Origin: Crotophaga sulcirostris | Taxonomy: Eukaryota; Chordata; Aves; Cuculiformes; Crotophagidae | Reading direction: 5' to 3' | Length of the DNA: 64,000 nt | Assembly (NCBI GenBank): GCA_013397455.1 | Contig: VYZB01000295.1 | Location: 559,930 to 623,929 of the forward strand | Shown: positions 1 through 11,107 of the stretch, in pieces | Position numbering within the stretch: position 1 is the first letter of the stretch | How the letters are laid out: every line of letters starts with the position of its first letter | Notes under the pieces: generated by a model | Databases searched by the model: none | What the model was told of the DNA's origin: nothing | The model's input: only the letters and a program-made list of their open reading frames with translations | Program-made: the position numbers and the translations under genes

Positions 1-74
1 AAACGGAAAGCGTTCAGCACATCGCTGTCTATAGCAATCCCTTCAAACCACTTTTCCCTCATCTTTAGTCATCG

Positions 75-425
75 TAGAATCAAAGAATGGTTTGGGTTGA
101 AAAGATCATACAGTTCCAACCCCCCTGTCATGGGCAGGGACACCGCCCGCTGGCTGAGGTTGCTTAAAGCCTCACCCAACCTGGCCTTGAACACCTCCAG
201 GGAGGGGGCATCCACGACTTCTCTGGGCAACCTGTGCCAGTGCCTCACGCCCCTCACAGGAAAAAAATTGCTTCCTAACACTTTATCTAAATCTGCCCTC
301 TTTCAGCTTAAAACCATTCCCCCTCATCCTATCACTGCACTCCTGATAAAGGGCCCCTCCCCTAATTACCTCACTACAAGCCTGAGTGGTACACTCAGGA
401 ACAAAGAGCATCCTTTTACATAACA
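75..425 (-). repeat. CR1 LINE 3' fragment
   Basis: Plus strand begins AGAATCAAAGAATGGTTTGG, the complement of the CR1 3' tail, followed by CCAACCCCCCTGTCATGGGC, TTGAACACCTCCAGGGAGGG and CTTCCTAACACTTTATCTAAATCTGCCC, all diagnostic CR1 3'-end text. 5'-truncated. Confidence 0.9.
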
Positions 426-429
426 CATG

Positions 430-3279
430 TCTATCATATCCAGCTGAGCAAGGCCAGGGCCTTTAATGACAATCTTTAGGCTCTCATTGATAAAAGCAAA
501 CCCAGGCAGTTTTACTTCCCATAGACACAACCACCATCAGGATTTCAAACCCCAGGTGAAGTGCTGAGCAACTTTTGTGTGCTCAGGCTGCTGTCCCACA
601 CAAAGCTGTTGGCTGAGAAGCTCCCTGTTGTGCTGGACAGAGAAAAGCCACTGATGGAGGTGGCTGAGCGGCTGTAAAGCTCTTCATTGCAGGCTCCTGG
701 AGCGAGACGAAAGTTTGTAAAGCCAAGGCTGATAGAGCCACCAGTGGACCTTCCACCTGCCAAACAGCAGCATTCTGCCCGAGGTTTTTAAACAGAGACT
801 GTATGGTATGACGTGAGGGAAATCACTCGGCACTTAATAGTTTCCTTTCTGGGTGCCAGGAGTCTCTCTGAAGCTTCAAGCTAATTGCATCTAAACACCA
901 AGTTGCCTTTGGAAGATGTCCTTGTTACTTCTAATCAGATAACAGCAGCAATAAAGTCAAAGACTCAGGAAACTTCTAGGTCAGACTCCATTCTCTGAAG
1001 AAACGCTAACAAAACAAACACTTATTTTCATTAGCTGGTGGAATCCTATATAAACGATCCAAGAAAGAAATAGCAATTTGCATATGAAAACAGGATGAGA
1101 AGTATAACTCAGTGTCAGGAATTTCAGTTAGTGGTGGCCTCAAGTGATTCTAGAAGCCTCCTCCATGCCTGAACATTAGGTTACCACTTTAGAATCCACT
1201 TGATCTGACCCACCTTTGGGCTACCATAGACAAGAACACTTTCACTCCCTGCACACTCCCATCATGTCTACCCCAAGCTAACTGTCACATAGCTTTGCTA
1301 AAACATCATCAGCTCACTGAACTTGTGGAAACTTTTTTTTGTGAACTTATTTCCTAGATTCCCTACTGGAGGGAACAGGTTTGTCCTGCTGATCACTACG
1401 TCTTGGAGGTGGAAAAGATTATTAATCTGTTCAGTGAACCATGCTGACCCACACTGTCTGAGAATGAGAAGGGTACTGCCCACACTGCACAGCGCTGTCG
1501 TGCTGTTAGTTAAGTTAGTGTTTCTCAACACTGCAACTGTGCCACACTCCTGGGAAAGAGTGAGGCCTTATCATCCCCTCCACAAGCAGGAATCCTGCTC
1601 AAGAAGACAAAGCTGACTCCAATCCCTACCTAAAGAACCTGTCCAGCGTACGAGCACCCACTTCCTGCTGCAACACATGAGACATAACTCAAGGAAGAGA
1701 AGCCTTACACCCACATCACCAAGGTGACTGGGGGATACTGGTGGATATTTTCACTTTCTGGGTAGTGGTAAAACAACCGGTTGATACAAGCCAGCAGGAA
1801 GCCCCGGGCTGAAACCTTGCTTTCAATTAGACAGCGTGTTCAATCCTCCCCTCTGTCACCACCCCGCGATGTTCTAGCCTTTTGCTTTTAAACAGTTTTA
1901 CAGATTCTAATCTCAATTGCTACTCAGCTAAACTAAAACCCACCCCTTGCCCTTCCCTACAGGAAGCACCAGACAAAAATCAGCAGCACAGCAGTGGCTA
2001 CATTGTAATTTTTTAAGAGGACCTCAACTTTCCAGACTGTGATTCCAGCCTGGCAAACACCCCTAGAGCTGTGCTCACAACTGTTACACAACGGAGGTGT
2101 GTGTCTGCAGCAGATCACATAGGGATTAAGAATTCATCTTCTAGGTTCCCAACAATCATAACTGGTATATTTTTTAAATATAAACCCAGTTTAAACACAA
2201 AGGAGAATGAAGTGTTCTTAAAAGAAGAAAAACAAAGCCAGGACAAAACCTGTATTTAAGCTAAAAGTCATGTTTTTGTAATATCGTAATAAAACACCTG
2301 TCTAAACCAGAAGAACACTTCCACTTGCTCCATAGCTTCACCCCATCTTTCTAACACATTTGCTAGTGCCAATTTGATGCCAAGGCCACCTGCAACCCAA
2401 CAGCAAGCTCACAGACCAACACTCTTCTGTTCTGGAGAGGAAAACCTGCAGCTCAAGTCTCTGCTATTGCAACCAGCAAACAAAATCTTCAGTTGGATTA
2501 GGAAAAGCAGCTCACCATGCACTAGAGTCCTGATGTCTCAGAACTTCTAATACTGAATCTCACAACAATGGATAAACCATTGACTCTCTCTTGACACTTT
2601 TGCTCTCCAGAGCAGAAAGTTGTGAAAAGCAACAGAACCTCCCCAAAACCCTGCCCTGACCTGTACTCTTAGGCCAAAACCCATCACTCACACCAGTTTC
2701 CCAGTTTAGTTGGGCTAGGTTTTTCTTCGTACTGTATCCAGTATCTCAATGTTGACATTGAGCACCTAACAAAACTCACTTCCAGAGGTATAAATGGTGC
2801 CCACTTCCCCACCCCATATCAGACTGGAGCAGGCTGTCACTTTCCTGTGCTACTGTGACACCACACAGCAACACTGTGGCCACAACACATGCTAAGGACA
2901 GAGGCACTGGTTTCCCCCGCTCCAGGGCACAGCAGCAAAATATGTATTTAATGGAACTGCCAAAAAAACTCAGAATACCCCACAAACTTATCTATGGAGC
3001 ACCTGTAGTAGGTTTTGTTAAAAAAGCCTGTGAGGATCAGAATCCAGCCCGTTGCCATCCGTTTTCAGAAGCTGGCATCTGTACACTGTATATTAACCAG
3101 GAGCTGCTTCGTGCTCAGGCTTCAAATCTCCACTGTTGCCAACAGCCTTTAATATGAGTGCTTTCTCTTGTCTCATTCGAGAGACTTGTTATTTTGCCTC
3201 AAAATTGCATGTTTCACCAAGTTGTGCCAATACTTACTTGGAAAAGAAATAAGGGAGTTCAGATTCACAAGTGAAGACT
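430..3279. other. Downstream flank of EIF5, no gene recognised
   Basis: No open frame here shows splice context or recognisable protein. AT-moderate unique sequence. In human the next gene beyond EIF5 is MARK3; nothing of it is visible, so it probably lies outside the window. Confidence 0.5.
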
Positions 3280-3578
3280 GACCAAAAACAAATCCTTTAT
3301 TTCCACAACTGTATAAATGTGCTCCAAGTATGTGTCCAACACAAGTTAGAAAAACAAAATAGAACATGCCAGTTGCAAACTAGATCAGTTCACCAACGTG
3401 CTGACTCCTTGGTATTAGGCTTAGTTACACAAGACCAGTCACAGTAAAAAGATACGTTTTAGAGTACAAAGAGTAGCAGGATGTTAAGCCATTTCAGCTT
3501 GTGCACATACAAGTCACACTTCTGGCAGAAAATGCAGAGAGGTTTGCATTATTATGCTGGAAGCTATGTTGCGTCACT
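3280..3578 (-). other. EIF5: EIF5 3'UTR with candidate poly(A) signal
   Basis: After the stop at 3579, the first clear AATAAA on the minus strand is at 3301-3296, followed by a T/G-rich stretch (GGATTTGTTTTTGG). This gives a roughly 300-nt 3'UTR. Longer forms using more distal sites cannot be excluded. Confidence 0.5.
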
Positions 3579-3671
3579 TTAAATGGCATCAATATCTATA
3601 TCGTCATCTTTATTGTTTGCAGGCTTCACAGTTTCAACTTTAGGTACACTGGCAGCTGTAGAGTACACCAC
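3579..3671 (-). CDS. EIF5: EIF5 last coding exon (residues 401-430 and stop)
   Basis: Acceptor CTCCACAG. Encodes [16 protein letters not shown]..., then the conserved acidic tail DDDIDIDAI. Stop TAA at 3581-3579. 3'UTR continues toward lower coordinates. Confidence 0.95.
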   Translation of the reverse strand: MVYSTAASVPKVETVKPANNKDDDIDIDAI

Positions 3672-6600
3672 CTGTGGAGAAAAGACACACAGTTTTACTA
3701 CAGCACTTACTGACATCAAAAAGCAGATTAACTTTTACATTGTGAGTTTCAACATCCACCTGCTCAACGGCCCTCCTGTCTACTGCCATGAGCTGCTTAA
3801 CATGCTGCTCCACGTTCTGAGATGCACTGCACAGCACCCTCAAGTACAAGAATTAAAGTTGTACAGGAAACCCCAACTCAGGCATGCTTAAACAACAGTT
3901 ACACCTTAACAGCTGTCTTTAGAAGGCAGAGGTGGGTATGTGCATCTGCAGGAAGACAGGATCTCATATCCAGCAAGAGCAGGTACTACCGGGAGGAGAA
4001 CAAAATAAAAACCTCACGTGCAAAGAAATCCCAGCCACAGCCAGCTGGAGTGTAGGTTACAGATTTTACCTATGCCTAAACTGTGAGGAGAATGGCAATT
4101 TGTTCCTTAATCAGCTTTTCTAACAAATACACACCCATTAACTCTTCTAAAACACGAAGTTTTATGTACAACACCTCATCAATCTTGCACTACATGAGCT
4201 ACTACTGTGCAAGAGACTGTACCACTCTACAGTAACAGTCTTTGGCTATTAAGATGTACCTACACTGCACTGCTACAAAAGTCATCTTGGGTAGAGAAGT
4301 GAGTACACACAGCAAAAATGCTCCAAGCATTAGAAATGAGGGGTTCCTCCAGAGCCCACCATGCACAGTAAGCTGTTTATAGTGCATCAGGACAAAGTAC
4401 AAGACTTAAGCATGCGTGAACAGTACAGTCTTGGAGTTGTCTACATAAGCGAGCCTTCCCCTTCCTACCTCAATGTTTTCATCTTCATCCTCCTCTTCAT
4501 TACCGGAAGATTCTTCTTCAGCTTCCTTTAGCCATTTAATAAATGGTTCTGCTTTGACACGGATTTCTTTGGCAAGCTCCTTTGAAACATATTTCTTTGA
4601 GGCCTGAAAGACAGAAGCATGCAGACTTTGCATGAACACTGAAGGAGTTTACAACAGGTTGAGCCTAACCCAGAACTCCAATCTCACCTCATTTTTGAAA
4701 GGGAGGTTTCTCCCAGAGAGAAACTTCTCTTAGATTAGCTGTTTAAAGACATCTCCACGGTATTACACCAGAGCAGAGAAGGTAGATGCACTATACTGCA
4801 TTCAGATACTTGGCTGGTATAGTACATGAAATATTACCCCTTACCTTTTCTGCCCAGCCAAGGATGACTTCTTCTTCCAGAAGATCTGCATCATACATTT
4901 CCTTCAAAATATGTGGTATTTTAGAAATAAGCTGAGACTGATGCATGGCCACCACACACTCAAAGCCATGGAGAAGGTACCTCTGGGCTTTCTTGTTGTT
5001 GTGGCAGAACTGGAATAGTCATAAAAGCGAAAGCAATGAGATTAGTTTTTTCCATCTCCAGAAAGAGCTGCTGCTTCTGCTCTAAACTCAAAGAGACAGC
5101 AAGATTTACAACAGCTCATACTATCCCCCACTAGCAGTTCTCTCTAGCTAAGAGGGGTTTAAAAGCAAAAAACTACAAAAAGCACTCTTCCCAAGTAATC
5201 CATAACAGTGAAGTAGTTGCTACAAAAAGCCAACTCAACAGTTGATATGCTGGGCAGAAAAGAAGAGACTGCTTACACGAAGGAAGTGACGTCTGTATTT
5301 CCTTATCTGTTCACGAATCTTTTCGTCGAAAAGGACTTCAGTGAGAACTAGAGGACCCATAGCCTTTACATCCAGTCTCTCTGCTTCTGCTACTATGTCC
5401 TTGTCAGAAGTATCAATGACACCTTCTTCCTTCTTTTTCTACAAAGACAGAACAGGCAAGTGTTCTAAAGCTGCTGAGGTCAGTGTCAATGTTCTGTTAC
5501 ATTGCTTTTTTTCCCCACAACCGGTGGAACCAGTAGTTTGGTAGAGCTTAAGCAGCTTGCACTTAAGTCTCGTTACCAACATTTTATATGACTTCAGCAA
5601 AGCAGCTACGAAGCAAAGAACCACAGAATATTCACCTTCACAAAATCAAATAGCAAATTGACTCTCTCCTCCACAGTTCTTTCCAGGTCTTCACTAAGCG
5701 TGAGGTTCTTTGCATGGTCGCTGATTTCATCCATTCTACGCCTCTGGGCTTCTTCTGTTGTGTCTTCACCCCAGTCATCATCATCCTCCTCCTCCTAAAA
5801 TCCAAACCCAAACCAGCAGGTTCATGCAATGTTACTGTAAGCTTAGCAATAGGTGTTATTTCTAAACACCAATTTGAGCATTTTTATAAACAGATATTTT
5901 TGATTCTTCCCTAAAGAAGAGGTTATACTATGATCTGTAAGTCAAAGATGATGGAGGAAGAGCAGATGCAGGGAAGACATAACGGATGCTAGTCTCAAGT
6001 TCGTAGCCAGCTGTAGTGTTACTTGAAGTGCATTTTGCCACTATCCAGCACACTGAGATAACTCCTCTCCAGGCATCTGGATTGTAAAGGGTACACAGCT
6101 TTCACTCAGCAAGAAGCACACAAGTTGCTACTGAGGAGGTGAAGCTACTATAGAAGGGAGACAGGGATACTTCTAGCAGTGAAATTCTGGATGCAGTATG
6201 AACTTTTGGCACAGCATCAACTTTCAAGGAATACCAGCAATTTAAAGGCTTTAAACCAGAGCAAGGAACTACTTACCACAACTTGTGGAGGCGTCATCTC
6301 CTCTGGAGGTGGGGGTGGAAGTGTCTCATTGCCGGACACAGAACCATTCTCTTTGTCCTTGCCTTTTCTGTTCTTCTTCTCCTTTTCTTTCTTTCCTGTA
6401 CCAGCCTCACCAGTTTCTGCAAGTGAATTTTCGTATTTTAGTCTATGAGTTGGAGAAATCTGAAGTTCCTGCACTACTGCCCCTGTGCTGAATCCCCAAG
6501 TAGGTCTGGATGCATTTATTAGCAGCAAGTTACATATAGTACCATCCCCAGATATACACAGGGTGGATGTACATCTGCTGAGGAAACCCCCACTTCCAGG

Positions 6601-8396
6601 GAGTCTTGTTTCTCATCAAGACATAACATTGTCCAAGTCTATATAACAGGTGACCTCACAGAGCAGAGAGACCCCTGGAATAGGTTAGACTTTTCTATTC
6701 TAGCAAGCTTAAATTGTAGCAGGCAACTAGATGCTTACTACAGAGTGTTGCTTGCACAGAACAAGTACCTTAGAGTCAGTATTTACTATACTGCTACTAT
6801 TTCCTATCTTTCTATGTTACATTGACTTAAGAGGCAAAACTGCAATGAGCTCCTCACTAGCTCTCCTCCTACCACGTTTTGTCCTGCTTTGGCAAATTCA
6901 ACTCTTGACAAATACTTCTACTTTGGAAGGACACAGATGCACGGGGGTGGGGGAAGACTGCTCATACCGAAGCTATAAACACAGCCAGTTTATCCTGACC
7001 TACAAACATACTCTGGAAGTATGCTGGAACCCTTTTACTCTTTCATTTGATGCAAGGTATTTGTTTTTCTACTTCATTAATAGCACTCACACGGAAGCAG
7101 CTCCCTTTACCCCCACTAAATGCACACACACACTTACCAGGTGGGTTTTTGAGAATGAACGTGCAAAGTTTATGGTTTGTGTCAAGCATGCCTCGATAGC
7201 CACAGGCTTTGCAAGCGTTACCTATAGTTTGTTTCTTAGGATTGACATGCTGCAAAAAAGAACAAACCCCAGTCAACATACTACTTACAGAACAATTAAG
7301 CATTAAAGCTTAAACCTGACATTTACATTATCACCTCCACGTGATCAAGCCACAGGTTTAAATACTCTGCATCACTCCCAACAGAGAAAGTTTGGAAGTA
7401 GCAATTTAACTCTGAATTTTTGAGCAGTTACAAATGTAAAACCTTCTCAAAGGGTGTGTGTGTACTGGATTTTCTCTTCATAGATACTCAACTATTAACT
7501 TCGCTCCACCTCCATAAACATCTAATGAGTGCTGCTACAGTGCTACCATGAATACAGAGGAGAGCACTTACCAGATCAGTTTCAGGATTCTCACACTCAG
7601 GACAGAGAACAAATTTTTTAATGAATCCATCCAACATGTCTTGCAGCTTATTCGCCTCATGAGATCCATTGACAATGTAACGGTCATTCTTAACATCAAA
7701 CTGGGTCTGTGCTCCCAGCTCACAACCAAAAAATTTGGTAGGATCTGTAAAGAAAGTATATTAACCACCACTGCACTCATATCTTCACTGTGACTTTTAA
7801 TAGCAAGTGAATATGCCACTGCTTCTTTCTGTTTATGATTTCATCCTGAGGTAATCATATTTCTTTCTTACAGATCTTGAAAAAGTAGCATTAATGTTTT
7901 ATTAGCTACTTAATACCCCCACTTAAAACATAAAAGCATAAAAAAATGCTGTATCACTCCAGACTACTTACACGTTGGAGGCCGATTAAGCGCCTTTGCA
8001 ACGTCAACCATGTTGACTATAACCGTCTTTATTCCATTTCCTTTGCCCTCCACCTAAAGAAAAAGTGTTTTAAGATTAAGTGACTGCAACAGCCAAACCC
8101 AGGGTGTATTCCCCATTTCACTACATCAAAGCCTGCTTTGAAGCCTATCTTCTTAGATGAGCTAATGTGCACTTAGTCTGGACAGAAAGGAGTAGTCAGC
8201 CTCCCCTGCCTTGCTTTCTGACTGCCTAAAACTCACCATTACTTCACATCTCTTTTCCTCCTCTATCAAAAGAACAAGTGATGTGAAACACTACCTACTT
8301 AACCACTAATAACTAGTAAATTACCTTGGCAATCAGACGGGGCATTTTGTAGCGATAGAACTGATCTGAAACACTGCGGTTGACGTTGACAGACAT
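3579..8396 (-). CDS. EIF5: Eukaryotic translation initiation factor 5 (eIF5), 10 coding exons
   Basis: eIF5 is the GTPase-activating protein for eIF2-GTP in the 43S/48S initiation complex and sets start-codon stringency in the cytoplasm. Seen: ten minus-strand exons (8396-8325, 8053-7972, 7744-7572, 7249-7138, 6416-6277, 5794-5636, 5438-5277, 5009-4845, 4603-4469, 3671-3579) join with GT-AG introns and matching phases into 1293 nt, 430 residues plus stop; vertebrate eIF5 is about 431. The N-terminal domain has Arg15, the catalytic arginine of the family, and a C4 zinc finger (Cys99, Cys102, Cys122, Cys125). A Lys-rich linker follows near residues 150-170, then a proline run and an acidic segment. 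The C-terminal HEAT/W2 domain ends in an acidic tail with DDDIDIDAI. The start is the first ATG with A at -3 after the leader; two upstream ATGs have poor context. Identification is very secure. Confidence 0.97.
4469..4603 (-). CDS. EIF5: EIF5 coding exon 9 (residues 356-400)
   Basis: Acceptor CTTTCAG, donor GTAGGAAG. Encodes [16 protein letters not shown] through [19 protein letters not shown], the aromatic/acidic box motif ending the W2 domain. Confidence 0.95.
4845..5009 (-). CDS. EIF5: EIF5 coding exon 8 (residues 301-355)
   Basis: Acceptor TATTCCAG, donor GTAAGG. Encodes [20 protein letters not shown] to [11 protein letters not shown], core of the W2/HEAT domain. Confidence 0.95.
5277..5438 (-). 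CDS. EIF5: EIF5 coding exon 7 (residues 247-300)
   Basis: Acceptor TTTGTAG, donor GTAAGC. Encodes [16 protein letters not shown]... to YRRHFLR, helices of the C-terminal HEAT/W2 domain that bind eIF2-beta and eIF3c in the family. Confidence 0.95.
5636..5794 (-). CDS. EIF5: EIF5 coding exon 6, acidic segment (residues 194-246)
   Basis: Acceptor GATTTTAG, donor GTGAAT. Starts [11 protein letters not shown] and runs through [14 protein letters not shown] to LLFDFVK. In phase at both ends. Confidence 0.95.
6277..6416 (-). CDS. EIF5: EIF5 coding exon 5, Lys-rich linker (residues 147-193)
   Basis: Acceptor ACTTGCAG, donor GTAAGTAG. Encodes the lysine-rich stretch [20 protein letters not shown], then a run of five prolines. 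In the family this linker joins the GAP domain to the C-terminal HEAT domain and binds partners. Confidence 0.95.
6627..6753 (-). ncRNA. SNORA28: H/ACA box snoRNA, SNORA28 ortholog, in EIF5 intron
   Basis: 127 nt on the EIF5 sense strand inside intron 6417-7137. Seen 5' to 3': a first hairpin with lower stem AGCAA/TTGCT and upper stem GTAGTAAGC/GCCTGCTAC (one mismatch), enclosing two unpaired pocket strands; an H box (AGAATA, ANANNA); a second hairpin with a perfect 7-bp lower stem AAGTCTA/TAGACTT; then GG, an ACA box at 6632-6630, and exactly three more bases (ATG). Known: human EIF5 hosts SNORA28, about 126 nt, which guides rRNA pseudouridylation. Host, strand, length and box layout all fit. 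It would be released from the spliced intron. Confidence 0.88.
7138..7249 (-). CDS. EIF5: EIF5 coding exon 4 (residues 110-146)
   Basis: Acceptor TTTTGCAG, donor GTAAGTGTG. Encodes [20 protein letters not shown]... with the second CxxC pair (Cys122, Cys125), ending in LKNPP plus one base. The snoRNA-bearing intron follows. Confidence 0.95.
7572..7744 (-). CDS. EIF5: EIF5 coding exon 3 (residues 52-109)
   Basis: Acceptor TTTACAG, donor GTAAGTGC. Encodes [11 protein letters not shown] through [11 protein letters not shown]. It supplies the first CxxC pair (Cys99, Cys102) of the zinc finger. Phase 1 in, phase 0 out. Confidence 0.95.
7972..8053 (-). CDS. EIF5: EIF5 coding exon 2 (residues 25-51)
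   Basis: Acceptor TTTAG before GTGGAG and donor GTAAGT after CCAACGT. Encodes 27 residues (VEGKGNGIK...ALNRPPT) plus the first base of Tyr52. Part of the beta-sheet N-terminal GAP domain. Confidence 0.95.
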
Positions 8397-8540
8397 TTTG
8401 CCTTATTAGTAGCTTTATCAATAAGATGAAGAGATCTTTGATTGCAGTTTTTTGGTATCTTCTGTCTGGAGAAGACGGGATGACATAAACGACTGCAAGA
8501 GTTCTCGGTCTCTGACATGAAAAAGTTTTCGCCACTGAGG
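8325..8540 (-). CDS. EIF5: EIF5 exon 2: end of 5'UTR plus first 24 codons
   Basis: On the minus strand an acceptor (CTTACAG, at 8541-8542) opens an exon whose first 144 nt are leader. The ATG is at 8396-8394 and the exon ends GCCAAG followed by GTAA at 8324. Coding part 8396-8325 gives [13 protein letters not shown]..., including Arg15. The leader part contains two upstream ATGs (listed separately). The acceptor at 8541 is inferred from its splice consensus. Confidence 0.85.
8333..8518 (-). promoter_or_regulatory. Overlapping upstream ORF in EIF5 leader (uORF1, 61 aa)
   Basis: ATG at 8518-8516 in the leader opens a 61-codon frame that passes the main EIF5 ATG out of frame and stops at 8333, inside the coding region (64 nt overlap). 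Its context is poor (T at -3, T at +4) while the main ATG has A at -3. Known: eIF5 mRNAs are described as carrying an inhibitory uORF with a weak start that gives autoregulation, because high eIF5 relaxes start stringency. Inferred: this is that element. Confidence 0.75.
8418..8486 (-). promoter_or_regulatory. Second upstream ORF in EIF5 leader (uORF2, 22 aa)
   Basis: ATG at 8486-8484, also in weak context (T at -3, T at +4), gives MSSRLLQTEDTKKLQSK... and stops at TGA 8418, 21 nt before the main ATG. It is nested inside uORF1 in another frame, so ribosomes leaking past uORF1 may meet it next. Function inferred only. Confidence 0.6.
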
Positions 8541-11023
8541 CTGTAAGGTTCTTGCTTGCACGCTATGTTTCCCCAATACAGGTACCAGTGGCTGCGCAAC
8601 AGCTCTGCAAGTGTTAATAAACAGAAGAGAAATCAATTTTATCTTAATGTGCACCTATCAGATTTTGCTACAGAGCTAGATAAGGGACAATATTTAGAGT
8701 TTAAAAAAATATTCTTTATGCTATGGCTTTCTTCAGTTTATGGAACTGAAAACAATAGTGTTCAATCATACTAGTAAGTAACTTATCTACTACATCACAG
8801 ATCTTTCCACCCTCTTTCTTACTACCAAAAAACCACCAAACAGCTTAAGACTATCTTCTGGGCAATTAACTCCTGAAGGAGCACTGTGACCAGTAAGGAA
8901 GGGAAAGCAACTCTGCTTGATTTATTACAGAGACCAACGCTGTCACACCAAGAGGGCCATGTGGTAAGTTTCAGGCTGCAGGAAACCAGAGAAAGATATG
9001 GAAAACTGTTTTTAATTCCACATCATAGCATGAACCTACCACACAGACCAAGGTCTGTCGGAACGCTGAGAAGTATCAGTAAGACGAAGCAGCAGCAATC
9101 TGTAGCCCAATATAATTTTTAAATGGCTTACCAGTTTTTTGGATCGGAGTGGAAAAAAAAGTTGAAAATTAGGTAATTCTCCCTCTCACTCATGGATTCC
9201 CACAGCAGTTTCTGTTGAGTTTTGACTTAACAATAAGCCTGATAAAGTCTGACATAAGTTGCTTCACTGAAGAAAGCCTAGCAATGCAGAGATACAGACC
9301 AGTGCAGCAGCTTTTCCAGGTTTTTTTTTTAGACGAAGAGGGGAGGGGGAGGAAGGGGAAGGAGGATGAATCCTATTATTAAAGTTGCCTTAAGCGGTAT
9401 TTACATATTTAAATTAACATGTGTCTCTATAATCAGATCTAAGAGTACTTAAGCCACAATTGGCTGACTATACAGGCAAACCCTGACTATTCTACAAAGT
9501 CATTCTGACATGTCATCATGTTGTCATCGTTAATGAGAGAAACATTGTCACATTAAAATAGCTTTCTTAGTGTTTACACATAAAAGCGCATATACTGGTT
9601 CCACACTGTTTGAGTCCCTCAGGTCAGGTTTACATATTCTTTACACAAGAAGTAAACAGATCTCTATGTGCCCCATGCTCTACATTAACCCAGGTGCAGT
9701 TTTGCCTTTCCTTAGTGTGCTGGTTTGGACTGAAGTTGGGTAATTTTCTTTGACTTTACCAGCATGCTCAGCAAAAAACTGCACTGTTGACCTTCTTCCA
9801 AGCATAAGGCTTCCTTGCCCAAGATGTCTAAAAAGAGCCACCACGTGACCTGACCACATGCTTGCGGAAGCACTGAGAAAGCAGGTATCTCGGTGAGCTT
9901 TTCTCAGACAGAGTATGCGCTTTCCCCTCCTTCCAGATTACAGCTTTTGTCTACTGTAGACTAAAGCTCCCTCTCCTGGTCCCTAGGACACCTCATCCCA
10001 AGCACCACTCCCTCTATATGCTATGCACACGGGGTGGGGGAAGCAGGAAGGCAGATCGCCGGCCCCGCATCCAAACCCCGTTTCCCCGCCCCGCTCAGGC
10101 CTGCGATGAGTCATAAATGCAGCAATTAAGCACTGAGTCAGCCCTGGAAGAGCCGAGTTAAAGTCACACCCCCTCTGCTCCCAACAGCGCATGCGCACCG
10201 CAACCGCGGGGGGGGGAAGGCACTGACGCTTCCCGCCCCCAACCCCCCCGCCCGCAGGCGCGCGCCCGCCCGCGCGCCCCCCCCAGGCGGCGGGTTGGTA
10301 ACTGCGCCACAGCGCGCGCCATGGCCGCCCAGTGTTGTTCCCCCCGCCCCGCGCGCCCCTCACGGGGAGGCGCGGCCACTGCCGCCGCCATCTTATCTCG
10401 TCGCATGGCGGTGCGTGTTGGAGGGGGTTAAAAAACACCCAAGGAATACAACAAAAAAACCCCCCAGCAAACAGCTGCAAATACAGCGTATTTTTTTCCC
10501 CCACCTCGTTTCTCTTTCCTTTCCCATCGAGGACCCGGACAGAAAACCTCTCCCCACCACCCACACCCCGACGCCCCAGCCCAGCCGAAGGCACTCACTC
10601 CCCAAGAACCAAACCCTGCTCTCCTCCCAAGCCGCCCGAGCCCAGCCCAGCGCCAATACCGTTTTCGTCCAATAAAGACATAAACCCAACGCTGGCGCCC
10701 CGGGCTGCGACGAAGCCGAGTGTGCGAGGAGAACAGGGCCGTGCGGGCGCTTATATCCAGGCGGAGCGGGAGGCGGGGGCGGGACGCCGCAGCCTCCGGG
10801 TCCCGGCGTCCTGGGGCGGACGGTGTCAGCAGGGACAGCGGTGCCGGATAATCTGCAGGCAAGACACAATCGCGGGCATCGTTAGCGGCGGCACCTGTGA
10901 GGAGAGGGGGGAGGAGGAGAAGGGGGGAGAGAAGGGAAGGGGGGAGGGAGAGGCGGCAGCCCCGCGCAGCGCAGGCAGGAGGGGCGGCTGACGGGACCCC
11001 GACAACGGCTGCCCCGTACTCAC
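8541..11023 (-). other. EIF5 intron 1
   Basis: About 2.5 kb between the noncoding first exon donor (11023) and the leader acceptor (8541). The 5' third is CpG island. The rest is unique AT-rich sequence with a purine-rich tract at 9332-9367. No further exon is supported. Confidence 0.55.
10922..10948 (+). other. G-quadruplex-forming motif in EIF5 intron 1
   Basis: Four G-tracts (6, 3, 6, 3) with loops of 6, 2 and 1 bases on the plus strand, which is the template strand for EIF5, about 80-100 bp downstream of the first-exon donor. Confidence 0.5.
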
Positions 11024-11100
11024 CTCTAGAATGTTCTCGCGCTGACTGAACAACGCCAAAGCTGGGATCAATCAGCCGGCGGCGCGCACCGCCCTAACGG
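11024..11100 (-). other. EIF5: EIF5 noncoding first exon (5' boundary approximate)
   Basis: On the minus strand the CpG island contains a strong donor, CTAGAG followed by GTGAGTACGG, at 11024/11023. It would splice across a 2.5-kb intron to the acceptor at 8541. The 5' end is unknown; it is placed between the donor and the CCAAT boxes at 11108 and 11139. No coding potential is claimed. Confidence 0.6.
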
Positions 11101-11107
11101 CGCCGCC

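Noticed and set aside
7118..7134. CA-rich repeat near the EIF5 exon 4 donor
   Set aside because: Only a few CA units; part of ordinary donor-side intron sequence.
6731..7306. 191-codon plus-strand ORF
   Set aside because: Antisense to EIF5 intron 4, the snoRNA and part of exon 4; a shadow of real sense features.
10332..10991. 219-codon ORF and several antisense ORFs near 10.0-10.9 kb
   Set aside because: All lie in the CpG island; GC-rich DNA lacks stops by composition. Translations are Pro/Arg/Gly-rich without domain signals.
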